DNA of 64,000 bases from Batillaria attramentaria (lineage: Eukaryota > Mollusca > Gastropoda > Batillariidae). This document shows, piece after piece, positions 33,214-43,512 of the stretch. The notes below the pieces were generated by a model that had not been told where the DNA came from, made no database searches, and saw only the letters and a program-made list of their open reading frames with translations. Made by a program: the position numbers and the translations under genes. Position 1 is the stretch's first letter. Each line of letters starts with the position of its first letter. The stretch spans positions 2,782,501-2,846,500 of the forward strand of contig JACVVK020000032.1 of the NCBI GenBank assembly GCA_018292915.2, read 5' to 3'.

Positions 33214-33336
33214 GTTATTGCATCTCTCGGGTTCTTTGTTTTTGCTTTTTGTTTGTTTGTTTGTTGGGATTTTGTTTTTCGCAAATACTTGTTTTTATTT
33301 ATTGCAAGTATCTTTTGCCGAATGAAAATGAAAGTG

Positions 33337-33416
<80 letters not shown>

Positions 33417-33929
33417 AGTGGCAATATAACTGTCACGGCCTGTCTCTATTCTCGTACCACATTTCATGCATGTCACCTCGCAATCAAAATAAAATAAATA
33501 AACACTACTAATTGGCCTGTATGACTCAAGCAGCTTCTTTTACGGCGAAGAATGCGCAGCCTTCGCACGGCAACAAAAATATGACCGTGGATAATTGACG
33601 AAATTGTGCATTTCTGACGCAGCAGCAACAACTCTCCCTCTCTCTCTCTCCCCCTCCAAACCAGTCGTCACAAGTTGTTAGCAATTAGTCTCGTGTTTCC
33701 CAGAGCGCTTGTTTCGCGGCACAACGTTCCTAATTTCTCTGTCTCCTTCAGCAATTGACAAGAAATTTACTGTATCCACCCTCCGGCCTTCTTCTCCTGA
33801 TTAATTATGAAATATGTGGCTTTTGTTGGCAGCCTCTTGGAGGAAATTGTCCTCCTCTGGGACACCGCAATGGGCCAAAGCACCCAGCAGCTGGAAGTTT
33901 CCGTAATAATGCCACTTGGCGTGCTATCT

Positions 33930-34470
33930 GTCTCTGTAGCGTAATGGTTTTACCTCTTTCGCGGCTGTTTACAATCGAAGACGTTGGAATGGGTGTCTCC
34001 GAGAAGGAGATAGATGACAGAGGAAGCTGAACTTTCTCTCGTGAAGGCGACTACTACACTGATGGGCTGAAGCAAAGCCTGGGCATTTTGTGTCTAGTCC
34101 CTGCTGTGATGCGATATACCCAGAATGACTGAAACAAACTACTTCGGAGTTGTTGAAAACCGAAGACGCGGTAATGGGTGTCTCAGAGAAGGAGGTAGAT
34201 GAAAGAGGAAACGGAACATTCTCTCGTGGAGGCGTCTACACTGATGGGCAACGGCAAAGCCTACTGCATTTTGCCTAGTCCCTGCTGTGATCCAATGGCC
34301 CCCTTTAACGGTGTTACCTACTTCGAAGTTGATTGCGATTAAAAAAAAAAAAAAAAAGTTGCAATGGATGCCTCTGAAGAGGAGCTAGATGAACGAGGTA
34401 ACTCAGCTGTCTCTCCCGTAATCTGGTCGTGCAAAAGCAAAACCTGGACATTTGCCAAGTGCCTGGTGTT
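33930..34470. repeat. ~188-bp tandem repeat, about three copies
   Basis: ATGGGTGTCTC-type motifs at 33988, 34174 and 34364 (last copy ATGGATGCCTC) start similar segments that continue GAGGTAGATGA and TCTCGTG. GCCTAGTCCCTGCTGTGAT-like blocks end the first two. The third copy is diverged. Confidence 0.8.
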
Positions 34471-34992
34471 GTGCAACAGGCCCGTAAGCACTGCAACACA
34501 TTTTCCCCGCACCCGAACAACACTAAACAACAACAACCCCAATCAAACGCATTTCTCCTCGTTCCTGTTAATACGAACACCCATCTTTCACAGGGAGCAC
34601 GAGTCACTCCGTTCAAAATTGCCGACAACGCCCTGATTCCTTACTCCATCACTTTTATCTCACGCAGGCAGACAATGCCTTGTGTGCTTGGAGAGAAGCC
34701 GATAGGTCCATAAACACTGAAGCAAATTTCCCCCCGCATCGTTTCGAAATGGTAGTTTTAGTCAAATAAGGTAATTGGTTACGCTCACCTGATTGTTGAT
34801 AACCGGAACCGGACACAGGAGGGCGGCAAACGCACTGAAAACTGATCTCGCATCCGGGACATCCGGAGGCGGGAAGAGGACGAGATGATGAATGACAGCG
34901 AGGGCAGGCAACAGACGCTGGTCGCACCAGAACACTGCAATGAGTCGGAACCGCAGATCACCGTGCCATTCTGACGCCGAAGCCGCGACGAT

Positions 34993-35790
34993 GTTGCAGA
35001 CGACACAGCAGCAAAATGACTCAGTTGTTAGTGATTTTTTTTTTGCTCACTTGCAGACGACACAACAGCAGAATGACTCAGTTTGTGTGTTGCTTCTTGT
35101 TCAGTTGATCCAGATGTTTCTTCTTGTAGTTCTTGCTGTGTGGTTGCAGACGACACAATAGCAAACAGCAAAATGACTCAGTTGTTATTGATTTTTGCTC
35201 AGTTGCAGACGACACTACAGCAGATTTACTCAGTTCTTTATGCTTGTTGTTTAGTTGCAGACGACACAACAGCAAAATCATCCAATTGTTTCTTCTTGTA
35301 GTTCTTGCTGTTAAGCTGCAGACGACACATATCAAACAGCAGAATGACTCGTTGGTGATTCTTGCTCAATTGCAGACGACACTGACAACAGCAGAATGTC
35401 AGACTCAGTTATTTATGCTTGTTGCTCAGTTGCAGACGACACAACGGCAAAGAAGATGCAGCTGTTTCTTCTTGCAGACGACACAATAGCAAAACAGCAA
35501 AGTGGCTCAGTTGTTGGTAATATTTGCTCAATTGCAGTCGAAACAACAGCAGAATGTCAGACTTAGATGTTTGTGCTTGTTGTTTAGTTGCAGACGACAC
35601 AACAGGAAAATGATCCAGTTGTTTCTTCTTGTAGTTCTTGCTGTTTAGTTGCGGACGGCAAAACAGCAAACAGCAAATAGCAAATTGATTCAGTTGTTTT
35701 CTCTTGTTGTTCAGCTGCAGACGACGCAACAGCAACAAATGGCTCGATTCAGTTGGCTTGTGCTTGTTAGACTGCATGCGGCGATGACGT
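34993..35790. repeat. Higher-order minisatellite based on GCAGACGACAC
   Basis: About 13 subunits of 40-60 bp start TTGCAGACGACACAACAGC. They fall into three types by what follows: AATGACTCAGTTGTT, AATGTCAGACTCAG, and ATGATCCAGTTGTTTCTTC. The types recur in the same order, giving a higher-order period of roughly 160-175 bp (for example about 35151, 35316, 35474, 35650). Confidence 0.85.
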
Positions 35791-36038
35791 CGTCCACAGC
35801 AAAAAGTTCAGCTGGTGATGTCAATGCAAATTTATAGGTTATTTGCGACCCTGTTTACGATTTCACGAAGATGAAATACACATCTCAAGAGATTAGCTTC
35901 CACACAAGCGTGCGATTCCGCCAAAACCAAAACTTCAGGGCATGAAATCAAGTCCGGCAAAAGGTTCTTTGTAACCCAAGGAAAGATTTCAATAAGAAAG
36001 CTGTGACGCAAGAAGTGTTCGGTGAGCTGCTAATGAGC

Positions 36039-36775
36039 AGGAAATGTCATCCCAAGGCACAGGTCCTTTGAACAACACTGACGTTGCAGACCACACAGAA
36101 ACTGTTTTTGTTTGTGTTAAACACACTCCTTCCTCGAGTACTAGGCTCCAACGTACAACCATTAGCTTTTCGTTGAACAGTACAGGAGATAGGAAAATCA
36201 GCCAAAGACGTACTTTTCTATCATTCTAATAGGAAATGTCATTCCAAAACACAGGTCTTTTGAACAACACTGACGTTGCAGACCACAACACAAACTGTTT
36301 TTGTTTGTGTTAAACGCACTCCTTCCTCGTGTACCAGGCTCCAACGTACAACCATTAGCTTTTCGTTGAACAGTACAGGAGATAGGAAAATCAGCCAAAG
36401 ACGTACTTTTCTAGTATTCTAATAGGAAATGCCATTCCAGGGCACAGGTCTTTTGAACAACACTGACGTTGCAGACCACACAGAAACTGTTTTTGTTTGT
36501 GTTAAACACACTCCTTCCTCGAGTACTAGGCTCCAACGTACAACCATTAGCTTTTCGTTGAACAGTACAGGAGATAAAAAAAAATCAGTCAAAGACGTAC
36601 TTTTCTAGTATTCTACTAGGAAATGCCATTCCAAAGCACAGGTCTTTTGAACAACACTGACGTTCTAGACCACAACACAAGCTGTTTTTTGTGTTTGTGT
36701 TAAACACACTGCTTCCTCGTGTACCAGGCTCGGGCGTACAACCATTCAAAGACGCGTTTTTCTATTATTCTACTT
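36039..36775. repeat. ~193-bp tandem repeat, four copies
   Basis: GGAAATG starts units near 36040, 36232, 36425 and 36619. Each holds TTTTGAACAACACTGACGTT and CGTACAACCATT. Copies 1-3 are very similar; the fourth has internal deletions and ends near 36775. Confidence 0.93.
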
Positions 36776-37672
36776 CCATGTCGATGATGAATTTTTTAAA
36801 AAATCCAACTGCTCTTCTTCCACCAAAATGTCACAGTGAACATAAACCAACAGACCAAAGATAAGCAAATGTGTTTTTTTACGGCGATGTGCGATTTCTG
36901 TGGCAAGTTAGCCAACCGACCACAAGCAAGTGAAAACAGGAGATCAATTGTCAGCATCCAAGCGTGCTTCGTTCAGCATTCAGCGTGGGCTCTCTTCCCG
37001 CCTCACCTTATCATTATGCCATTAGACCAGACAGAGAGAAAGGGGATGACAGCGACAGCGACAGATATACCGTCACGCTCCGGGTCCTCCAGTGGCACTG
37101 AATGCAGGCACCGAACGAAACAACAATAACAACAACAAAAAAAGCATTAGCAGGATTCAGGACATCACTGAAAGCCTTTGCTACCTGTAGGCGAAAGCAA
37201 ATCTAAATCGCGTGTCGGGGAAGTTAGCGTGCGGTGCAAGAGAGCGTGCAGAAATGACACAGGGCCGAAAGGAAACGGCGCGCATCCCGAAGCGGTAAGA
37301 ACAATACAGACACAGCGGCTCCATCCTCGTCCCGCTATTCTCCTAGGCTTGGCAGGGCCATCTAGCTGATTCGATCCGAATGAGGGTGTTTGGTACAGGT
37401 AAGGTAGAGAGGTATCGATCCACGGCCCGCTCCATGATTGCTCGCACGACACCTGCTTATTTCGGCAGGCCAGGAAGGAGGCTGGGGCTGAGAGGATGAA
37501 GGTATTTGCAGGTGAATGCCTTTGGTTTTGTTCTAGCTCACCTGCGCGGCATTCACACGGAGAGGAGACGGAAAAGCGGTCACGACTGAAAGGCCGGGTC
37601 AAAACATCTTTGGTCTGCAAGTCTTCACGTGAAGAGAGACTTCACCTTGCCGATCGTATCTTGGGGAGAGGG
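36776..37672. other. No gene recognised
   Basis: Unique-looking sequence. A 151-codon minus-strand frame (37165-37620) has no recognisable domain. Confidence 0.5.
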
Positions 37673-37831
37673 TGGTGGGTGTCTTGAGCTTAAACATTTT
37701 CTGTCCACCGCTAGGATGATTTCAAAGCCGGGGGAGCTGGAGAAAGGCCAATACTAATTTTGAGCTTGCTGAGGATTCAAACCCAGGACCTTCTGCTCAA
37801 GAGGTCGACGTTTAGCCACCTGAGCTAGCCC

Positions 37832-37870
<39 letters not shown>

Positions 37871-37923
37871 CTGGTGGGGATTCGAACTCATGGCCTTATG
37901 ATCAAGAGGTTGACGTTTCTCTC

Positions 37924-37972
<49 letters not shown>

Positions 37973-38051
37973 CTCGCTCGTTCCCCTGCTGGGGATTCGA
38001 ACTCATGGCCTTCTGATCAAGAGGTCGACATGTAACCACCTGAGCTCGCCT
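37673..38051 (-). mobile_element. SINE-D copy plus two further tRNA-like heads separated by (CT)n
   Basis: A SINE of about 160 bp (37673-37833) has a tRNA-like head (37780-37833) and a body containing GATTTCAAAGCCGGGG, related to the SINE-A body. The head alone recurs at 37871-37916 and 37984-38051 (B box ATGAGTTCGAATCCC), separated by CT repeats at 37835-37868 and 37917-37969. This looks like slippage or recombination between microsatellites around a SINE head. Confidence 0.7.
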
Positions 38052-38798
38052 CAAACTCCAACTTAATATTCCAACGAACTTCCATGATACGGACAACAGG
38101 TTACTGGGCAACAGTCACTGTAGGTGGGGAGGAGAAAGAGGACTGTTTCAGTGAGCTATATAAAAAAAAGAATGGCACCAGACTCGGTCCCAGACTACCA
38201 GAGACAAGACAATCTGACCGATGTCACATGAAAGACGATTGCGTTATTCCAGAGGAATGGAGACAGACGTTGCAAAGTTCAACAATACTTCAGTCGCGGA
38301 TTTTGTTATGTTGCCACGCGGGGAAAAAAATGCATCTTTGATCTAAAAGACAAAGAAAGACGGTAGGGGAGACAAAGAAACATAGATTGCACGGCGGCCA
38401 GTTCCTGAGAAAGGTGGATATCTATCACTCGCGTCAAGCTAATAGAGTGAAATGAGAATCCCTATCGATCCGGACAGAAACGCACTGATCAGCGGTGCTG
38501 CTAACTCTCTCAATTTTCGCTGCTTCACTTCAGCGACGAGGTGGACAAAACTGTAGCGGGGTAGGATGGGGGGGGGGGGGGGGGGGGGTGGGGGGGGGGA
38601 TGGAGTTGGGGGGGGGGGTAGGTGTTTGAACGTTCTTTTCCACCACGTGTCAGAAATGTAGCAGACCGTAATCGTCATTTGCATTTGTGTACAAGTTGAG
38701 TGTTTATACGCATAGCTCCGTTAAGAAGAAGAAGAAGAAGATGTAGAGGATTTTTTTTAAATGATGAATAATGCTCATTTGACTCCCTACCTCCTAAG

Positions 38799-38985
38799 GG
38801 TGAGGGATGGGGTTGGTGTTTGGCAGTTTAACGTCCTTTTCTACCACATATCCCTACCGTTTCCACCACGTATCCCATATTTTTTTCTACCACGTATGCT
38901 TACCTTTTCTACCACGTATCCCTACCTTTTCTACCACATATGCTTACCTTTTCTACCACGTATCCCTACCTTTTGTACCACGTAT
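38799..38985 (-). mobile_element. 5'-truncated SINE-A tail expanded into a ~22-bp tandem repeat, 14-bp TSD
   Basis: The 3' tail (GGTGTTTGGCAGTTTAACGT) is followed by six full units of about 22 bp built around CTACCACGTAT, an altered form of the SINE body. CCCTACCTCCTAAG flanks the whole block perfectly at 38785-38798 and 38986-38999. The repeat unit starts CCCTACC, the same bases as the target site. Confidence 0.85.
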
Positions 38986-39342
38986 CCCTACCTCCTAAGA
39001 AAGCTCAAGGCGCCTTGCAATAAAATTAGGTAAATGATAAATAAAAATGAACTGATCACATTAAAAAAAAAATGTCAGACAGACAGACAGACATTCGTCT
39101 ATTCATACTTATGGGATGAAGATACAGACGGCAACTAGCTTGACGGACCATCTACACACACTGCCAAACGAAACCACGTGGCAAACACTACCAGGAAATA
39201 CGCAACAAGAGGGAAGGGGAAGTGGCTGGTGGTTATGGCTGCAGATGCAGAAATGGTTTCCCGGTGTACATAAATCTATCACCGACTCTTACAAAGACAG
39301 TAGGACGAAGACAGAAACAAAGACTACGCTGATGGACCATCT

Positions 39343-39625
39343 GGGCCTGCATGTAAAACTCGAGGTTGATTTAACCCACAGCTACGGGCCTAACACAGAC
39401 TAGGACAAAAGAAACCCAAAAGCAAAATTAGATTTAAAAAAAAAATGAAGCGAAGAAAGGAAGAAAAATTCCTTCTATAATGGCTTAGGCACCTTGCTGG
39501 AATGGGCCCGCTTCTTGATTTAAAACAAAAAAGCATCAGAAAATTTAACCCTAGAGCTAGTTTAGTTCGAGGTCAGACTCTAACCCAGGACTAAAAGCCC
39601 TAACCTCGACTATTACATACGGGCC
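39343..39625. mobile_element. Inverted-repeat element M1, copy 3, in a tandem array
   Basis: Both ends are present: GGGCCTGCATGTAAAACTCG on the left and ACATACGGGCC on the right. The host unit exists uninterrupted at about 39780-39800 (GGACCATCTGGACACTAGC). Comparison with it indicates a short duplication of about CTGG (39341-39344 and 39626-39629). Confidence 0.8.
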
Positions 39626-40280
39626 CTGGACACTAGCAAATATTAACAGGCAATACACAATAGCAGCGTTCGTGGCTGGTAGTATGGCTGCAGATGCAGA
39701 AATGGTTTCCCGGTGTACATAAATCTATCACCGACTCTTACAAAGACAGTAGGACGGACACAGAAACAGCGACTACCCTGATGGACCATCTGGACACTAG
39801 CAGAGAAAGTTACATGACGGAAATTAACTAGCAGGAAATATGCAGCAGCGTTTCTGGCTGTAGATGACCACGAGGAAACGGTTCTCTGGCGTATAATATA
39901 ACCCATCGCTGACTAGTATAAAACAATGGCTGTATTGTACATACCGGATGGAGACAGAAGCTGCAATCAGGCAGGTAGACCATCTGAATAATAACGATGA
40001 AGCTGCAAGACAAAAAAAAAAAGGAAATCTGCAACAGCGTTTGTCACCAGTCACTGTGGCTATTGACGCGCATACAGTATGGTTCTCTGACGTAGATAAT
40101 CTATCATTGACTGTTACAAAACAAGCTGTATTGTACATAAAGGATGAAAATAGAAACGGCAACCGTCGACCATCTAGATGGAAGCTGCATGACAAAAATT
40201 AACGAGCAGTAAATACGCAGCATCGTTTCTGGCTAATGACTGTGGCTAGGATGAAATCAAGAAGGTTTCTGAGGGCGGAT

Positions 40281-40324
40281 GGGTGGATGTTTTGGAATTT
40301 AACATCCTTTTCCGCCACAAAAGG
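40281..40324 (-). mobile_element. SINE-A 3' tail fragment
   Basis: GGATGGGTGGATGTTTTGG, TTTAACATCC and TTTTCCGCCACA match the SINE-A 3' end on the minus strand. It is followed at once by a (GT)n tract (40326-40394) and interrupts one unit of the 39.1-41.0 kb tandem array. Confidence 0.65.
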
Positions 40325-40326
40325 TG

Positions 40327-40397
<71 letters not shown>

Positions 40398-40822
40398 AAG
40401 CAGATAAACTATCACTGACTCGTATAAAAACAGTAGCTGTACAAAATTATTGATACTGGATGGAGATAGAAACGGCAACCAGGTTCATGGGCCATCCGGA
40501 CACCAGCGGATGAACTTGTATAATAGTAGCTACTGGTGCATATCGGATGAAATCAAAGTGGTTTTCTGACGTTGAAAATCTATCACCGACTCTGACAAAA
40601 CACTAGCTGTATTGTACAGTATCGGATGTAAGCTAAAAACAGCAGCCAAGTTGATGGCCTGTCCTGACAATAGCGAATGAAGCTGCATGACAAAAAATAA
40701 CAAACATGAAATACGCAGCAGCCTTTGTGGCTAACGACTGTGGCTGCCGATGCATACAGGATGAAATCAAAATGGGTTTCTGACGTAGATAATCCATCAC
40801 TCATGACTCTTACAAACCAGTA

Positions 40823-40993
40823 GGGGAGCTGGCGTGGCCGAATGGTAGAGCGTTGGATTTCTAATGCTCGGGTCGTGAGTTCGTATCCCGACTGGGGCCA
40901 AATATTTGTGCTGGCTTTTTCATCGTTGCTCCGTCTTTGATGTCACCCGTATGTGGTGGAAAAGGACGTTAAACCCCCGAACACCCACCCACC
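40823..40993 (+). mobile_element. SINE-A copy in a tandem array, 12-bp TSD
   Basis: A full-length copy with A and B boxes. CTTACAAACCAG repeats at 40809-40820 and 40994-41005. The host sequence is the last recognisable unit of the tandem array. Confidence 0.93.
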
Positions 40994-41275
40994 CTTACAA
41001 ACCAGCAGCTGGTGAATCATCTATAGAAATAATAGCGTACGCATTCAGTCTACAGCTGTTTCTCTACAGTGACAAGTCGTTCAGTGTCCTTTGGAAAATG
41101 ACTCCCAGAAGAATAATATCTCTCCCAGCAGATACCGCTCACAGACGATTTAGTATGGTCACCAGGTATTCATGAAGGCCCCCAGACGTTCCCAGAAGCC
41201 ATTTGTCATCGCGCCCAAATAACCCCTGATTGGTTATCCTCTGCCTGTGTTTGGGACTATCATGGGGATCTGACT

Positions 41276-41305
41276 GGGGGGGGGGGGGGGGGGGGGGGGG
41301 GGGGG
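41276..41305. repeat. Poly(G) run of 30
   Basis: An uninterrupted run of 30 G. Similar runs are C27 at 23275-23301, G22 at 57813-57834 and interrupted G-rich sequence at 38568-38625. Confidence 0.95.
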
Positions 41306-41669
41306 CTCGGGAAGGGGTTGGCCCCTGATACAGACGTAGCGCGGGGTTATTATCGTATTCTGTATCCACTCATTATGTTTCTCCGTTTTATTTTGTAGAG
41401 GCTCGTCTGGGTGAAGGGTTGCGGTAGAAGGAGGTGTAGTACACGTCATGGGAGTTTAAGGTTTAAAAATAAAAATGTGACTTGTCGTCTGGAGTTCTTT
41501 TATATACAGTGCACTCATTTCTGTGCCCCCTGTCATCACTTCCCCTTCCCTCTTACCTCCCTTGTGTCCTACTGTTTTCTTCCGACGACTCAGTTTGTTG
41601 TGCAATAAAAGGGTGATAAATAAAAATACATGTTGATATTGAGTAACAGCGTGGTTACAAGAGTTTGAC

Positions 41670-41701
<32 letters not shown>

Positions 41702-41716
41702 TCCCCCTCCCCCACC

Positions 41717-41779
<63 letters not shown>

Positions 41780-41782
41780 CGC

Positions 41783-41998
<216 letters not shown>

Positions 41999-42040
41999 GT
42001 TGAAAAGTGGCCAAACCTTTTCCGTTGAAAAATAAAGTCC
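41999..42040 (+). mobile_element. Retroposon 3' tail, family T
   Basis: TTGAAAAGTGGCCAAACC and CCGTTGAAAAATAAAGTCC match family T. A (CT)n tract starts at 42060. Confidence 0.55.
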
Positions 42041-42059
42041 GCTGGATCGTTCGCTTGTG

Positions 42060-42092
<33 letters not shown>

Positions 42093-42096
<4 letters not shown>

Positions 42097-43144
42097 CTGA
42101 AGTTTGGTACATTCACAAAAACATTCTGAAAAAAAAGAAAACTACACAGACACATACACCAACATCCGAAATGCACGTCTTGGTGGGCAGAGAGAGAGAG
42201 AGAGAGAATCACCCTAGCTTCAAGACTCTTATTCACGCTGCCGTTTCCAGCTGCCTTAATCCCCAGTCGACTCTAAGAACAGTTACTTTCTACCGAGGAT
42301 TACGTTCCGAACGACCAGAGTACACAGGCCATGAAAAATTCATCGCTGTTGGAAAATTCATCAAGGTGTCCAAGGAATAGCACGCCGCGTACATCAGGCA
42401 CTCACCTCATCGATTTTCTTGGGAAATACCAGGGAAGTAGGTGTTTACGCCTGAAAGGCACAGCCATCTTGTCCGCATTCCTATACACCAGTATCTAATC
42501 TTGTCCCGTGAGGGGATGACCTAAGGTAATTGTTTCCGAAGACTGGACGTAGGTGTTGCTGACAGAAAGGGTGATTTTTTTCACAATTTTGTTTCCTTCT
42601 TCGATTTTTGGAAGACGTTTAACGTGGCTGTTTCCTGCAGAATATCTCTTTGGGGACTCTTTCGCTGACGTCCTGAAAGGCTAAAAGCTTTTCAATGGTA
42701 CTTTTCACGAGAGTATTTAAGCTGACCTTTGCGAAATTGCCTCCAAACAGAATCTGAAAGAGGATTTTCCCAATGCTCCGTAGAAGAATCAACTTTAAAC
42801 AAACAAACAAAACGAAAACCTCTGAAAACTGAATTCGCCGTCGAGCGTTGCAAGAAAAGCTTTTAATGTGTCGAGAGATGAATCCACCAGAGAAGATTAA
42901 ATTGGAGAGATGTGAAGAAACGGTTCGGGAAAGTGGAAAATTGCACGTCTAGGAGAATTCTGGTGCGTTCTCAGCTTAACCACAATTTCAAATTGCTTTA
43001 CACTCCAAGAAACGTTTGCTCGCTCAATATTTCAGGCCTTTCATTACTTCCACTTCACTGATGCTAAATACTGGTGAGCAGATAACTTCAGAGACAATTC
43101 AGCATGAGGATATAACTAGATTCTTTTGAGGCCGTCTGTAGGCA
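42093..43144. other. No gene recognised
   Basis: Unique-looking AT-balanced sequence with a short GA run (42190-42207). No domain-bearing frame was found. Confidence 0.5.
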
Positions 43145-43512
43145 GGGGACCAATTCTCGTCGCCGTGTTAGGCCGCTAGTCTAGTGTTAGTTTATCACCT
43201 CGTGTTAGCGGGCGATTCTGGAATTCACGGGCCCGTGTTAGGCCTATCCTCCGGTCCATTTTGGTGTTAACTTTATTCCCAGCTTCTGGGAAGGATAACT
43301 TCCCTAACACCGGGATAAGGCGGAACTGGCTCCCTCGTGGCTACTCCTTCGTTCTTTGGCCGATCAGCAACAGCCTGCCATATTTCTGATTTAAAAAGCT
43401 ATCCCATGGGTGCCATGGGTCCGGCCGACATGAATTGGAACGAAAAAGACGTGATAGGCAGAGGATAGCTATCCTGGTAATAAAGTTAACACGGCGATGA
43501 GAATTGGTCCCC
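43145..43512. mobile_element. MITE with 26-bp terminal inverted repeats
   Basis: The left terminus GGGGACCAATTCTC (43145 onward) and the right terminus ending GAGAATTGGTCCCC (43512) pair over 26 bases with one mismatch (43145-43170 against 43487-43512). A second internal inverted match, GTGTTAACTTTATT near 43264, pairs with the inner part of the right end. There is no coding capacity, and the TSD is unclear. Confidence 0.85.

Larger units (their letters stand above)
39118..41020. repeat. ~170-190-bp tandem array punctured by three insertions
   Basis: Seven or more old units share GACCATCT, ATGACAAAAATTAAC, AAATACGCAGCAGCGTTT, GGTTTCTGACGTAGATAATC, TCACTGACTCTTACAAA and GTATTGTACATA. Insertions are M1 (39343-39625), a SINE-A tail plus (GT)n (40281-40396), and a full SINE-A (40823-40993). 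Uninterrupted neighbours serve as empty sites. Confidence 0.85.
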
